DNA of 64,000 nucleotides from Flammulina velutipes (Eukaryota; Basidiomycota; Agaricomycetes; Agaricales; Physalacriaceae). The DNA is taken from NCBI GenBank assembly GCA_011800155.1, contig CM022368.1, forward strand, positions 2,418,001 through 2,482,000, read 5' to 3'. Shown here piece after piece: positions 45,017 to 54,544 of the stretch. The notes beneath the pieces were generated by a model that searched no databases, was not told the DNA's origin, and saw only the letters and a list, made by a program, of their open reading frames with translations. The translations under genes and the position numbers were made by a program. Within the stretch, counting starts at the first letter, position 1; the number at the start of each line of letters is the position of its first letter.

Positions 45017-47419
45017 CATCAGGAAACAGCCCTGGATGTTAAGTCGACTAAAGACAAGTGTCAAAATGTCTTAAACTTATTACAACTAAGTTTACTTAGG
45101 ACAGACAGGTTAACTCATAGTAACTTGGTACAGAAGACTTTGTATCATTAACTCTAGTTGCTAAAAGACGACTTGAGCTATCCAAACATAACTCTAAAGC
45201 AATGCATCTTATACCTATAGTTGAAGCTAACACAAGTTACCACAAGTTATACTCTAGAAATCAATTACCTTCGTCTGACTTGGGTCAAATAAGGCTAACT
45301 CAGGGAACTTGTTTATGTCCTTAAACTAGCTGTATATATCTAAGAAGCTCTCTAGAGCATGAACTAATCAACAGAAGTATGTAAAAGAGTGATAATATGT
45401 ATAATGCACTCAGAGCAATACTTGTAAGGCCTTGGCCGCATTTTTGACTCTATATCCCTCATCCAAGTCATGATTAGTTGAATAATAATGTATATCTTAT
45501 CACATAAGGTGCCCCCAAGTGATAGTAGACCAATGAGGTAGCTCGACGATGTGTGGCGCAATTTCCGGACATTTTTGCTTAATGCAAGAGCACTGGTGAT
45601 CTGGGGACCTATCTGGGTGTCATATACAATGCCCCAAAGGTTTATGAACGACTTCCAAGTAGTTTTAGATCCTCAGAATGCAAGAGAAAAGTGGTGCTCC
45701 CTTTTTGGTGATAGTCTCATGTATATATCTAATTATTTGAGGTCTGAAACACATTCCAGCATTGGAATCATATATAAAATGATATATTATTGTACATATC
45801 CTCCCATAAAAGGTCTCCCCAGGTTACAGCAATCAAAGAGAGTGTCTCGACGAAGTGTGGCGCAATTTTGCGATAAAATGATGATTCTGCTGACCTGGGG
45901 GCCTAACTGGGTATTAGGTGCAATGCTCTAGAGGTATATAAGTAACCTCCAAGTGGTTTTAGGTCCCTAGAATATGAGAGCAAAGTGCTGCTCCCTTTAT
46001 GGTACTTTTTCAACAATGTTCTCTCTGTCTCTCACTCAATTCTTCACTCTTTTACATGATTCTTGTCTATTTAATGTGCATGTTAGACACTCTTTGCAAT
46101 ATACAAAGGCTTATTCAAGGACCTAATGTGCACACACTGCTTGATTCTTTATTTTTGACAAGTCCGGAACCCTAACCTCAAAGTCATGTGACCTCATGTT
46201 GGTATTTAAATCAAACATTCCCTGAATCTCTCTTGACCTTGTACCATCACCATCTCCTCTGTCTCTCCTTCTCATCTCTACTCTTGCATGTTCCTGTCTT
46301 CAAGTCACCTGTTGTATGTTCTCTTGCTTGTCTCTTGAGTCTTTATTGATGTCTTTTATTCAGATCTTTCCTTGCTATTGTCTGATGCTTTGCTACTGGT
46401 TGTGAGTTGTTTCTACTCTATATTCTTGACTTTTACTAACTCTGTTACTACTAGGATATGTATCTATGCTAGCTAGCTCTTGTAGTACTGTGTATTATTA
46501 TATTTTGAATGAAAATCTTTGATTTAACTAGGGTTTAAAGGTCAGGTTAAGTCAGGTTAATGACCCACTTTTTGGATTAACCTGACCTTAACCAGTCATT
46601 CAATATCATGAAAGTTGATTAACCATTAACCATGACCAGTCAATAGGTGTAACCAGTCACTCGAGACTAAGTTATAACTGACTATAACCAGTTAAAACTC
46701 AATGCAGTTATAACCAGTTATTAACAGGTTATGACTGGTTAATTTGTTATTAATCCTATAATCTAGAGGTAAACTAAGGTTAATGGATCTAGTGATTTAT
46801 CTTTTTCATATTCAGGTCTATGTTTTCTAGTCTTTCTCTTTATAATACTAGTATATCAGACTTTATCAATTATATATATAATATATATGTAAGAAACCTT
46901 TGTGTTATAGCTCTTTTTCTCTTCATATATTGAGAGTATCAAGGGTATTGGTTATAACCAGTTAAGACCAGTTATTGACAGTCACATTAAATTTCTCCAA
47001 ATGCTTTAACCATTAACCTTAACCAGTCATTCACAGTGACCAGTCACTCAGGGTCCAGTTAATGTTTCCAGTCAGGTCAGGTTAAGTCGCTCTAAAATGA
47101 CCAGTTAAGTGACTTAACCTTTAAACCCTAGATTTAACTTCTTGTCTTTGCTGGTTTCTTAAGATTCTTGAATAAATGCTTGAAGCTAAGGCTATTTTAT
47201 GATGTATTGAGGTTAACCTTCAGTCTGTACAGGTCTACCTATATCAACTCATGTCTAACTTAAGTAACTTAGACTAACTTCTGGCTAACTTAATATTGTC
47301 TACAATCATAACCATAGCCCTTGGCAACTTCATTAACTTGAGCAACTATTGTCTTTCGTAGCTCTAAGGTAACCTATAACGGCTATATACAACTTAGTCT
47401 TCAAGGGTGTTTCCTGATG
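45017..47419 (+). mobile_element. Non-coding CATCAGG element, family G, copy G3, nested in F2a
   Basis: Ends CATCAGGAAACA and TGTTTCCTGATG, flanked by TA on both sides. The uninterrupted F2b site reads GAATTTACGACTGG, proving a TA duplication. It contains nested F1b; net length is about 1.8 kb. Confidence 0.93.
46529..47130 (+). mobile_element. hAT-type MITE, family F1, intact copy F1b, nested in G3
   Basis: A 602-bp element with perfect 8-bp TSD GATTTAAC (46521-46528 and 47131-47138). Other G copies show the empty site AATCTTTGATTTAACTTC. This is the reference copy for reassembling the split F1a. Confidence 0.95.
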
Positions 47420-49514
47420 TACGACTAGTTAAGGTTAGAGGTTAGAGCAAATCTGGACTTTTGAGTAACTAGTTAAGGTTAGGTTAGAGTGAAAAGTAGG
47501 TCTATAACCCGACCCGACCTAACTTTTAAACCCTATTGACAGGTGAGCACACCATCTTCAACAAATCAGCCTTGTGTACTGATTGGCGCCAGTCCCAAAG
47601 ATCTTTCTCCAAGAGCTCTCAGTCACTGACAGGATAACGATAGTCTCGCGATGGTGCCGCTCGCTTCTCTGGAGGGTTCAGAATGATCGGTGATGCAAGA
47701 TAAACGGAACCAAGAAGCCAGGTGTTCAGATCGAATCCATCGTTGTGATGCTCGCAGCAATACGGCCCATCATACACGAGTGCTACGATAGTAAATCATC
47801 AGCATGTCAATATGGATACTGTTATAAACTCACCGTTGGAGCAGCCATCTTGAAGGTAATCACAGCCAATGAATTCACGGATGCATGTTGGTTTATCGCG
47901 CTGAACAAGGCGGATCATTGAAAGTGCAGCTCGTTCTTTCTGATCAGACTTGTCAGTGAGATCATGGCGCGGACGGTCAGGATTATCGCCTTCTCCAAAG
48001 TCGTTGACATTCACTTTGAGCGCCCAGGACTCGTACAGGATTAGAAAAAGTCCAATGAGCCCTGGGCGGCGAACAACACGTCCCCCACGCTGAATGCCTT
48101 CACAGCCGTTCCCGGGAAGTCCTACATTGACAACGACGTCAACATCGGGAAAGTCGAGGCCCTAGAGACAGATCAGTCATGGAGATAGTCAGTTTACTAG
48201 AACGTACCGTTGATTCACTCTTCGTCGCAAGAAGTACTCGACATTCTCCATTTGGCTTCACAAAGCTGTTGTGCGTATCCTGCAGATACTCCTTTGACAT
48301 GTTTGATTCATAGAAGCGAATGATACATTTCCTTTCAGTTTTCGACAGAGTTGCGGGAAGAAGTGTAAGCAAATGCTTGCGTACACGTCGCAAAAGGGAG
48401 GTTCGATCAAAGAAAACCAAGATACGTTTTTGCAGGGGAATGAATGGTTCAGATATGATAAAATTGTAGTTCTGCATTGTTTCGAGGTTGTCAACAACAC
48501 AGTGCGTTGCGTAAATCGTGTTGGCGCAGTTGCACGTGAAGCGTATGCACTCGTAGTTTGAGCGAAGCACAGTGTTCTCGATTACACGAAGAACATGTGG
48601 AGGAGATGTCGCCGTCAAGATGTGGAATGGAGTCGATGGGAAAAGGATTTTGATTTCGTTAAGGTGGCCCCAGGCTGGACAGAATGCCAGACATTTGTAG
48701 AGTGATGTACCGTCAAAGTATATAGAGTGGGCCTCATCGATACAGAAGTGAGCGACACGGCGGCGAAAGTCAGGCATCTGTAGAAGAAGTCCGAACTGAG
48801 AGAAGTGCCCATGTTTCATCTTGAAGAACTGTTCCGTCGTTACAAGGAAGTGGCAGATAGTACCTAGGATCTTGTTGCCCGGGTCATAGACCATAGTCTA
48901 TAATGCATCAGCAAGTATAAAGACAAAGAAATTGTTCGCGCACCTTCCAAAACTCCCTTGTACGCGGGGTGTCATCGTTTATAACTAGTGTTGGAATCTT
49001 GTACTTGATGTGGAAGTCCTCGGCCTGCATGATAACTGTGTTAGTCGAATCTGACTTGTAGATATCCAATACCTGAGCTATTTGAAGTCGCTTCAGAGGG
49101 GAAACAGTTACTGTTACAAACTTGATGCCCGCCAGATGTATAAGTAGCGCGATGGTGAGAGTTTTTCCCGAGCCGGTTCCTGCCAGAAGCGCTGAATCAT
49201 GGTCGATAGAGACAACAACATAGCTCAGTTGATGCTCGCGAGGTATTTCCTTGCCACCTGTAATGTAGAACGTGAGAACGATGGCGCGCAGGGCGGTGTG
49301 AGCTTTTTGCCGGACAGAGTTGCAATGAAGGTTGTGGGATATGCTGGCAAAGCGCGGAGGTTGTATTCGTCGATAATCAAGGTTAATGGAACATCGTCGA
49401 GTAGTATTATATCTCCGACAGCGTCCGCAACAGTTTGACACGTCAAAATGGGTGAATTCATGATGACAGTAATAATAGCTTGAGCGAAACCAACGCATCA
49501 AGCGCGGTCCATAC

Positions 49515-49659
49515 AGCGGACCGGTCTTCTCCAAAAGGCGATTTGGCGAACGAGCCTTTTTGAGAATTCGGCGACTACTGAAAATGTCTACTATGAATTG
49601 AAACTCCGTCGTACAGGCCCTTCACTCGAGCTCGCTTCGTGAAGGGCGTATCAGGCCTA
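49515..49659 (-). repeat. Right terminal inverted repeat of the AcademH-like element
   Basis: Reading inward on the minus strand, the outer part folds as GCCCTTCAC / GTGAAGGGC (about 49619-49649). From CCTGTACGACGGAGTTTC it parallels the left TIR through AAAAGGCTCGTTCGCC. Confidence 0.75.
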
Positions 49660-49930
49660 CTATCAACCCTATAAGTTAGAGGTAAAGCAAGGTTAATGAA
49701 TCTATTGATTTATCTTTTTCATATTCAAGTCTATGTTTTCTGGTCTTTCTCTTCATAATACTAGTATATCAGACTTTATTAATCATATATGTACTATATA
49801 TGTAAGAAATCTTTGTGTTATAGCTCTTTTTCTCTTCATATATTGAGAGTATTAAGGGTATTGGTTATAACCAGTTAAAACCAGTCATTGACAGCCACAT
49901 TAAATCTCTCCAAATGCTTTAACCATTAAC

Positions 49931-50648
49931 TAGAGGTTGAAGGTCCGGTTGCATGGACTGCCAAAAGACCGCCAACCAGACTGGACCGGACCGCCAAAAG
50001 ACTGCCACGCAAAAAAGACCGGTTGGTAAAAAGACCGGTCGCAGTTGGCAGTCTTTGGTTTGGACAAGAATATTTAGGACTGCCAAAAGACCGGTTGAAC
50101 CAGTTATGGACTGGTCCATGATAAAACAGGTTACCGAAGGGTGTTCGCATATAATTTAGCAGGTTTAGGGTGGTAAAACATGTATTTTTAGCTGATATAT
50201 GAAGTTGCAATAGATAATTACAATGTTTACCTACTAAAATGGATACTTGGATGTATAATAGTGTGTTGAAAATATTATAGAACCTTAGTATATTGTATAA
50301 TGTTAAAGTATTTAACAAGACACTGTGGTCTAGTAGTTAGAACACCTCAATTTCATCTGTATTAGGTGAGGTTTTGAGTTTAATCCTTGCTAGATGCATA
50401 TTTTTGTGCACGTGACTCAACCTTGGGATGCGCTGTACAACAGTTGAACCAGTTGGACCGCAGTCCGGACCGGCCCCCGGTTCAACCGGTTGAACTGGAA
50501 AGACTGGACTGTGGTCGCGACGGTTGAATTAAAAGACCGGTCGCAGTTGGCAGTTCTCCCAAATTGGGAAAAATAACCAACCAGGTCGGTTGGCGGTCGT
50601 GGGAAATTTATGAAAAAAACCGGACCGCGACCGGACCTTGAAGCCCTA
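49931..50648 (+). mobile_element. hAT-type MITE, family A, diverged copy A6
   Basis: A 718-bp element, the most diverged A copy, ending CCTTGAAGCCCTA. The tRNA-like A box is at about 50325-50340; the B box is weaker than in the other copies. Confidence 0.85.
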
Positions 50649-50817
50649 GGCAACACTGATGATGTTGAATTCCCGTCAGTTCAGTGTCGGCGATGATTAT
50701 GAGCTGACGAAGGTCGAAGGCGAGGATGATAATACAGATGGGCTGGATAAGGTGGAATATGGGATTGATGACATTGAGATGACGGAGGAGCGTCGAGAGA
50801 ATCTCCGTGAAGACTCG
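50649..50817 (+). other. 169-bp captured coding-like segment between A6 and B3
   Basis: Unique within the window. One frame reads SVGDDYELTKVEGEDDNTDG, LDKVEYGIDDIEMTEER and RENLREDS, then meets the TAG that opens B3. The acidic tail ending at the element edge looks like the C-terminus of a protein, possibly an exon of a transposase or a host gene. Its origin cannot be told from the sequence. Confidence 0.5.
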
Positions 50818-51864
50818 TAGAGCTTCAAGGTCCGGTTCACAGGACCGCCAATGACCGCTGAACTGGACTAGACTGGACCCAAAAAAGACCGGACCGTATA
50901 AGGACCAGGTACCGGTTCGAACCAGTCACGGTCTGTGGTCCTGGGAAAAGAGAGAATTTTACAGGACTGGTAAAAGACTGCTAGGACCGGTCCTGAACCA
51001 GTTCAGAAGAGTATATGATACAGAATCAATACTCATGCTCTAGAAGCTGGGGCTTTGAGTTCTAAGTGAGATTATGATGGAAATAGAAAGCTATAATAGA
51101 CATATAGAACATATTACAAAAGAGTTTGTACAGCACTACTATATCAAAAGCTACTACGTAGTAGTTAGAGACCTCAACGAGTTACCCGCGGGTGCACCCC
51201 CGGATCCCTGCATGAGTACCCATGGTCACCGGCCACTGCCCCTGCACCCTTGGCCCGTGGTGGGTACCCATGCATTTTCCATAAATTCTGTCCCCGCACC
51301 CTTGCCGGACCCGGACCCTTTGACCCGCGGATCCAACGGGTCCGAGTCCGGGGGTCCTGGGCCAACGGATCTACCTGTGGGTACCCATCTGGACTCGGAC
51401 CTCCATGAGGTCTCTAGTAGTAGTGTAACATGTGCTGATCTCTTATTGAATTACTGGATGAGTATTATACTAGTACGGCCTACTGTGGGAAGATGTTGGT
51501 TCAGTTCTGTGTTCCCATGCTTCACTTAACTATTTTCAAAACATGCAATTAATTATTAGAATGACCTTTTATTAAGAAGATTAGTGATAATATGTTGATA
51601 TAAACTTAATAAAATCAAAAAACTCGCAAAGACACGAGTCTTTTGACAAAAATGCACCAGTTTGACCGGTTTAACTGCAGTCCGGACCGTTGAATGGTCT
51701 GACCGGTCTAACTGCTATAACCGGACTGTGGTCCTAGCAGTCCTGATTTAGGACTGGTCCCGGTCTGCGGTCCTTGAAATCTGAGAAAATCTGAGGACCG
51801 GCCGGTCTGTGGTTCTTAAATTTTAAGGTAAAAAGACCGGACCGGACCGGACTTTTAAGCTCTA
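50818..51864 (+). mobile_element. hAT-type MITE, family B, copy B3, carrying nested C2
   Basis: Starts TAGAGCTTCAAGGTCCGG and ends GACTTTTAAGCTCTA. Without C2 it is about 788 bp, with a deletion of roughly 100 bp relative to B1 beside the C2 site. It contains the ACTCGCAAAGACACGAGT hairpin word near 51624. Confidence 0.88.
51166..51416 (+). mobile_element. hAT-type MITE, family C, short copy C2, nested in B3
   Basis: A 251-bp element with perfect 8-bp TSD GTAGTAGT (51158-51165 and 51417-51424). It is about 100 bp shorter than C1 through internal deletion. Confidence 0.92.
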
Positions 51865-51902
51865 CCATTAACCTTAACCAGTCATTCACAGTGACCAGTC
51901 AC

Positions 51903-53600
51903 GGTGATGAGCAGTGCAAAAGAACACCACCAAATCACACACACACACACACACACTAACAAGTAGGCGTGGAAATGCAAGTCCGCTTCGATAGCGGGTC
52001 TGCTTTTAATTGTTTAGAGTTCGATGAACTGGTCTTTGGGGTTTCGGGAAGGTATGGGGGTTCGATTGCAATGGTTCAAAATGTATAACAAGTTCGAGGG
52101 GTAACAGGGATCTGATCTTTAGTTGAAAACTAGAGGCCAACAAGAGTCACAGGCCGATTGGGATGCGTGAGGCAGACTTAATAAAGCTCCAACCGGTCCG
52201 TCAATCTTCAACCACGCTAAGAGGTCTGCGTCCAGATACCCTGGTATCTATCTAGTGCTCTAAGACTCAACGGACTCTGTCCGCGGCTTAAAACGATAGC
52301 TTAGCTGCAGTCTAAACCACACTCAACGGGGACTGGGTTTTCCAATCAGATTCTTTCAAGTGGTTAGATGACTGTTCTGAGACAGCGCCGGGAACGTCGA
52401 TGGCACAGGCAATGGCTAAACTTCAATTACTCAAAGTAGCTCCAATGGCTCTAAGTTCCTTTTGCTTTCAGATTCAAAGTCACCTATGTGACAGAACTTC
52501 TATTCAATCCTATCGAGCTAACCGACGGTAAATACTGCTTTGTGGGCTGCGTCTACTGGGGGTCTAAGCTAGTTTACAGTATGCTAACGAGCGTATTATA
52601 TAGGTATTTCTAAAGAGCGTGACTAAAGCTGGTTTACTGTATTTTACCCGCCACAGGAGCGGCCGCCACGTTGGCGGGCCCCGTGAACCTCGTTGTGCCC
52701 TGGGCCATATGGCCTTCATCATTCTTAGCCAAGTATTTGTCCTGGATGCACCCAATGAGGAGTGGCGTACCGCGCGGGTACACAGCTCCTGAGTGATCCA
52801 AGGTCAGCTGGCATGCTTGTTCCATGTGTGTCTCTCCATTCTTAGGCGATCCGCGCGGGCCTTCAATTAGCACCCGCATGGTCCCTGTTGCCTTGTGTTT
52901 TTCCTCTCTCGATAGAGAGACCTTATTTCCAATAATGCCCCGCCCAGGAGTCGGGCCCGTCGTGTTGGCGGCTCAACTCCTAGGTGGGTCCTACAGTGCC
53001 TCTGGCGTTTCCTATGCAGAGCCCGAATACTACCCAACAGAGGGACTTGGGTTTCTGTGCTCGATCTGGGAGATCTGCCCGATCTGGATTATATTGATGA
53101 GATCCAGGGAGTCAGAGCGTGATTCAGGAATAAGGTTTACTTCCCCTGAGATCATGACTCATGACACAACATGCCTTTGATGGATTCGATGGTCGATCTC
53201 CGTCCTCTGCGTTTTGGTGGCTAAGTCCGTCCAAGTGTGGCGGGTGGTTCGTGAACTGTCCTTGGAAGAGTGGGATCCTTATTTCTAAGTACCCGACACG
53301 ATGGCGGGTGCAAGACTGAGTACTGGTTTTATTGATCGACCTAAGTCGAGTTACTTGTATTGTAGTTTTAGGTTCCTCCCGCTTTGAGAGCGGGGTCGAT
53401 TGCCTGGCTGAACCAGTGCATGACTTCAAGGTTCCAAGGATGAGTCCCAGTAACAAGGACCTTCTCTGTACTGCTAGCCTGGTGTGGAGTGGTATATTCC
53501 GTCCATAATGCCTTCTTCCTATGTTCATTCTGACTTGTTTGCCTTGTGCCAAATCGCAAAATATGGGGGCTTTGCCCATCCAAATATTACAAGGCGTATC
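51903..53600. mobile_element. Unclassified 1.7-kb insertion in F1a
   Basis: It separates the F1a words CCAGTCAC and GGGTCCAGTTAATG. A (CA)n microsatellite lies at about 51938-51958. GC-rich blocks with CCCGCC/GGCGGG words recur near 52650, 52935, 53238 and 53300. No long open frame, no clear terminal repeats and no TSD were found. It could be a solo LTR or a TRIM-like element; boundaries are good to a few bases only. Confidence 0.5.
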
Positions 53601-53691
53601 AACGGGTCCAGTTAATGTTTCCAGTCAGATCAGGTTAAGTCGCTCTAAAATGACCAGTTAAGTGACTTAACCTTTGAACCCTACACATCAC

Positions 53692-54242
53692 GCACGGGAA
53701 GTTGAAGTTGGCTCGCGGTCTCGTTGTATACAGCCACGAGTGTTGCCCAACCAGTTGAACCCATCGGGAGTACCTCTTTGGCCAATCGAAAGAACAGGTC
53801 AAGTTCCTCGTCTGTCCAATTACGTGTCCCGGCACGTCTGCCACCGTGTCCAGAAACAGAGGTTGAGACAGTGCTCTGAGATGTTCGTGCTGGTGAGGGG
53901 GGTGCAGGTATTGACAAGGATTGTGATGATGCAAGGAAGGAGGCGGGAGGTTGAGATGATAGAGATGGTGTTACAGTAGCAGCCTGGGATGGTGGAGGGA
54001 CAAACTATCGTTAGGATTGGTTATTATTAGAAAGATATATCAAACACATTGTAACACACCTCTTGGCCAGTAATGGTATTATAATTTAAGTAGAACCATT
54101 TCAAGTTCTCATCTGTACCTTCAGGCTGAGGCAGAGGTGGTGAGGCATGTGCATTGGTCGTGTTGCGATGGTCACAGGTAGTAGAGCACGTGTCATGTGA
54201 GGAGGGTTGTACAGACTTTGAGGACTGCTGTTGTCGAGGCAT
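53692..54242 (-). pseudogene. Harbinger SANT/MYB-type accessory protein, 5' part
   Basis: Start codon at 54242 (MPRQQQSSKSVQPSSHD). Exon 1 ends at 54060 (...NTITGQE), with an intron of about 55 nt (54005-54059). Exon 2 has a Ser/Pro-rich linker and a SANT/MYB-like motif NWTDEELDLFFRLAKEVLP followed by GWATLVAVYNETASQLQ, ending LPVRDV at the F1a insertion. The gene resumes at 37134. In Harbinger elements this second protein binds DNA and helps bring the transposase to the ends. Confidence 0.82.
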
Positions 54243-54544
54243 CCTTTCTTACATGAGAGTGTCGTAGAGATGTCGTTCGTGTAAGATATGCTATGTTTCG
54301 TGGTGGAAGTGTGACGACAGCAGAGGATGATGGGTACTCGGCATTGCGGCATATCAGTTTGGAACAACCCAAACGGGTTTAGGAATCTGGAAAGGGGGTC
54401 CAAGGCTATTCCAAATCTCCAAGATTTGGAATGAAGAAAATTGAAATTCGCGGCACGGCTACACAAGTCATTTCATGGCATGACAACATTACACACCATA
54501 AATGGATTTGGAATGGTCCAAACTCTTATGGGAAGTCGTCCATT

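Larger units (their letters stand above)
44542..47535 (+). mobile_element. hAT-type MITE, family F2, copy F2a, carrying nested G3 and F1b
   Basis: Starts TAGGGTTTAAAAGTTAGG and ends CTAACTTTTAAACCCTA, with perfect 8-bp TSD TTGACAGG (44534-44541 and 47536-47543). It inserts into the helicase gene. Subterminal sequence is full of GGTTA/TAACC and ACTGGTTA words. Net length without G3 is about 590 bp. Confidence 0.92.
42085..49461 (-). pseudogene. RecQ-like SF2 helicase of the AcademH-like element, interrupted
   Basis: Minus strand. Motif I LLAGTGSGKT at about 49180; EFWK at about 48950, intron, then TMVYDPGNKILGTICHFLV. Motif II is DEAH (HFCIDEAHSIYF); then FHILTATSPPHVLR (motif III), KRILVFFDRT (IV), CRVLLATKSES (V) and, after an intron, GLDFPDVDVVVNVGLPGNG and IQRGGRVVRRPG (VI). 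A Cys/His region follows (CIREFIGCDYLQDGC ... YCCEHHNDGFDL), like RecQ zinc-binding modules. After a TGA, ELLEKDLWDWRQSVHKADLL continues across F2a and G2, ending at 42085. The N-terminal frame changes near 49250 (frameshift or unresolved intron). Role: ATP-driven DNA unwinding, presumably in transposition. Confidence 0.8.
37370..49659. mobile_element. AcademH-like DNA transposon: DUF6589 protein plus RecQ-like helicase
   Basis: A 12,290-bp insertion with long terminal inverted repeats of about 145 bp (37370-37515 and 49515-49659). Termini are TAGACCTG... and ...CAGGCCTA. The direct repeat CTATCAACC (9 bp) flanks both sides, and F1b confirms the unduplicated target. Two genes run convergently with stops about 15 bp apart (42070 and 42085). 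Removing nested H1, A4, A5, G2 and F2a leaves about 4.9 kb. The combination of DUF6589 protein, SF2 helicase and 9-bp TSD fits the AcademH lineage as I remember it; the name needs checking. Both genes carry damage, so this copy is not autonomous. Confidence 0.75.
49931..51864 (+). mobile_element. Composite unit: A6 + captured segment + B3, moved as one
   Basis: The outer ends are the left end of an A-type MITE (TAGAGGTTGAAGGTCCGG) and the right end of a B-type MITE (GACTTTTAAGCTCTA). The 8-bp TSD CCATTAAC (49923-49930 and 51865-51872) brackets the whole unit, and F1b shows the empty site. The inner flanks of A6 and B3 do not match as TSDs, so the two did not insert here separately. Confidence 0.8.
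37143..53683 (+). mobile_element. hAT-type MITE, family F1, copy F1a, split by three later insertions
   Basis: Left end TAGGGTTTAAAGGTCAGG at 37143; right end CCTTTGAACCCTA at 53683; perfect 8-bp TSD CACATCAC at 37135-37142 and 53684-53691. Its own sequence is 37143-37369, 49669-49930, 51873-51902 and about 53601-53683, aligning end to end with the intact sister F1b (602 bp). It is interrupted by the helicase/DUF6589 element, the A6-B3 composite and an unclassified 1.7-kb insert. Confidence 0.88.
34997..54541 (+). mobile_element. PIF/Harbinger transposon, about 3 kb, expanded to 19.5 kb by nested insertions
   Basis: The terminal inverted repeat GGACGACTTCCCATAAGA occurs at 34997-35014 and, inverted, at 54524-54541. 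The 3-bp duplication ATT lies at 34994-34996 and 54542-54544, the TSD length of Harbinger. Inside are a DDE transposase (plus strand, left) and a SANT/MYB-type protein (minus strand, right), the standard two-gene set. Removing the F1a insertion (37143-53683 plus TSD) leaves about 3.0 kb, a normal Harbinger size. Confidence 0.88.

Noticed and set aside
37370..49659. Reading the helicase as a host RecQ gene
   Set aside because: It lies within long TIRs with a 9-bp TSD and converges on a DUF6589 gene; several motifs are degenerate and it is interrupted by insertions.
51938..51958. CA repeat as telomeric or centromeric signal
   Set aside because: A single short microsatellite inside an insertion; no array or telomere-type repeat is present.
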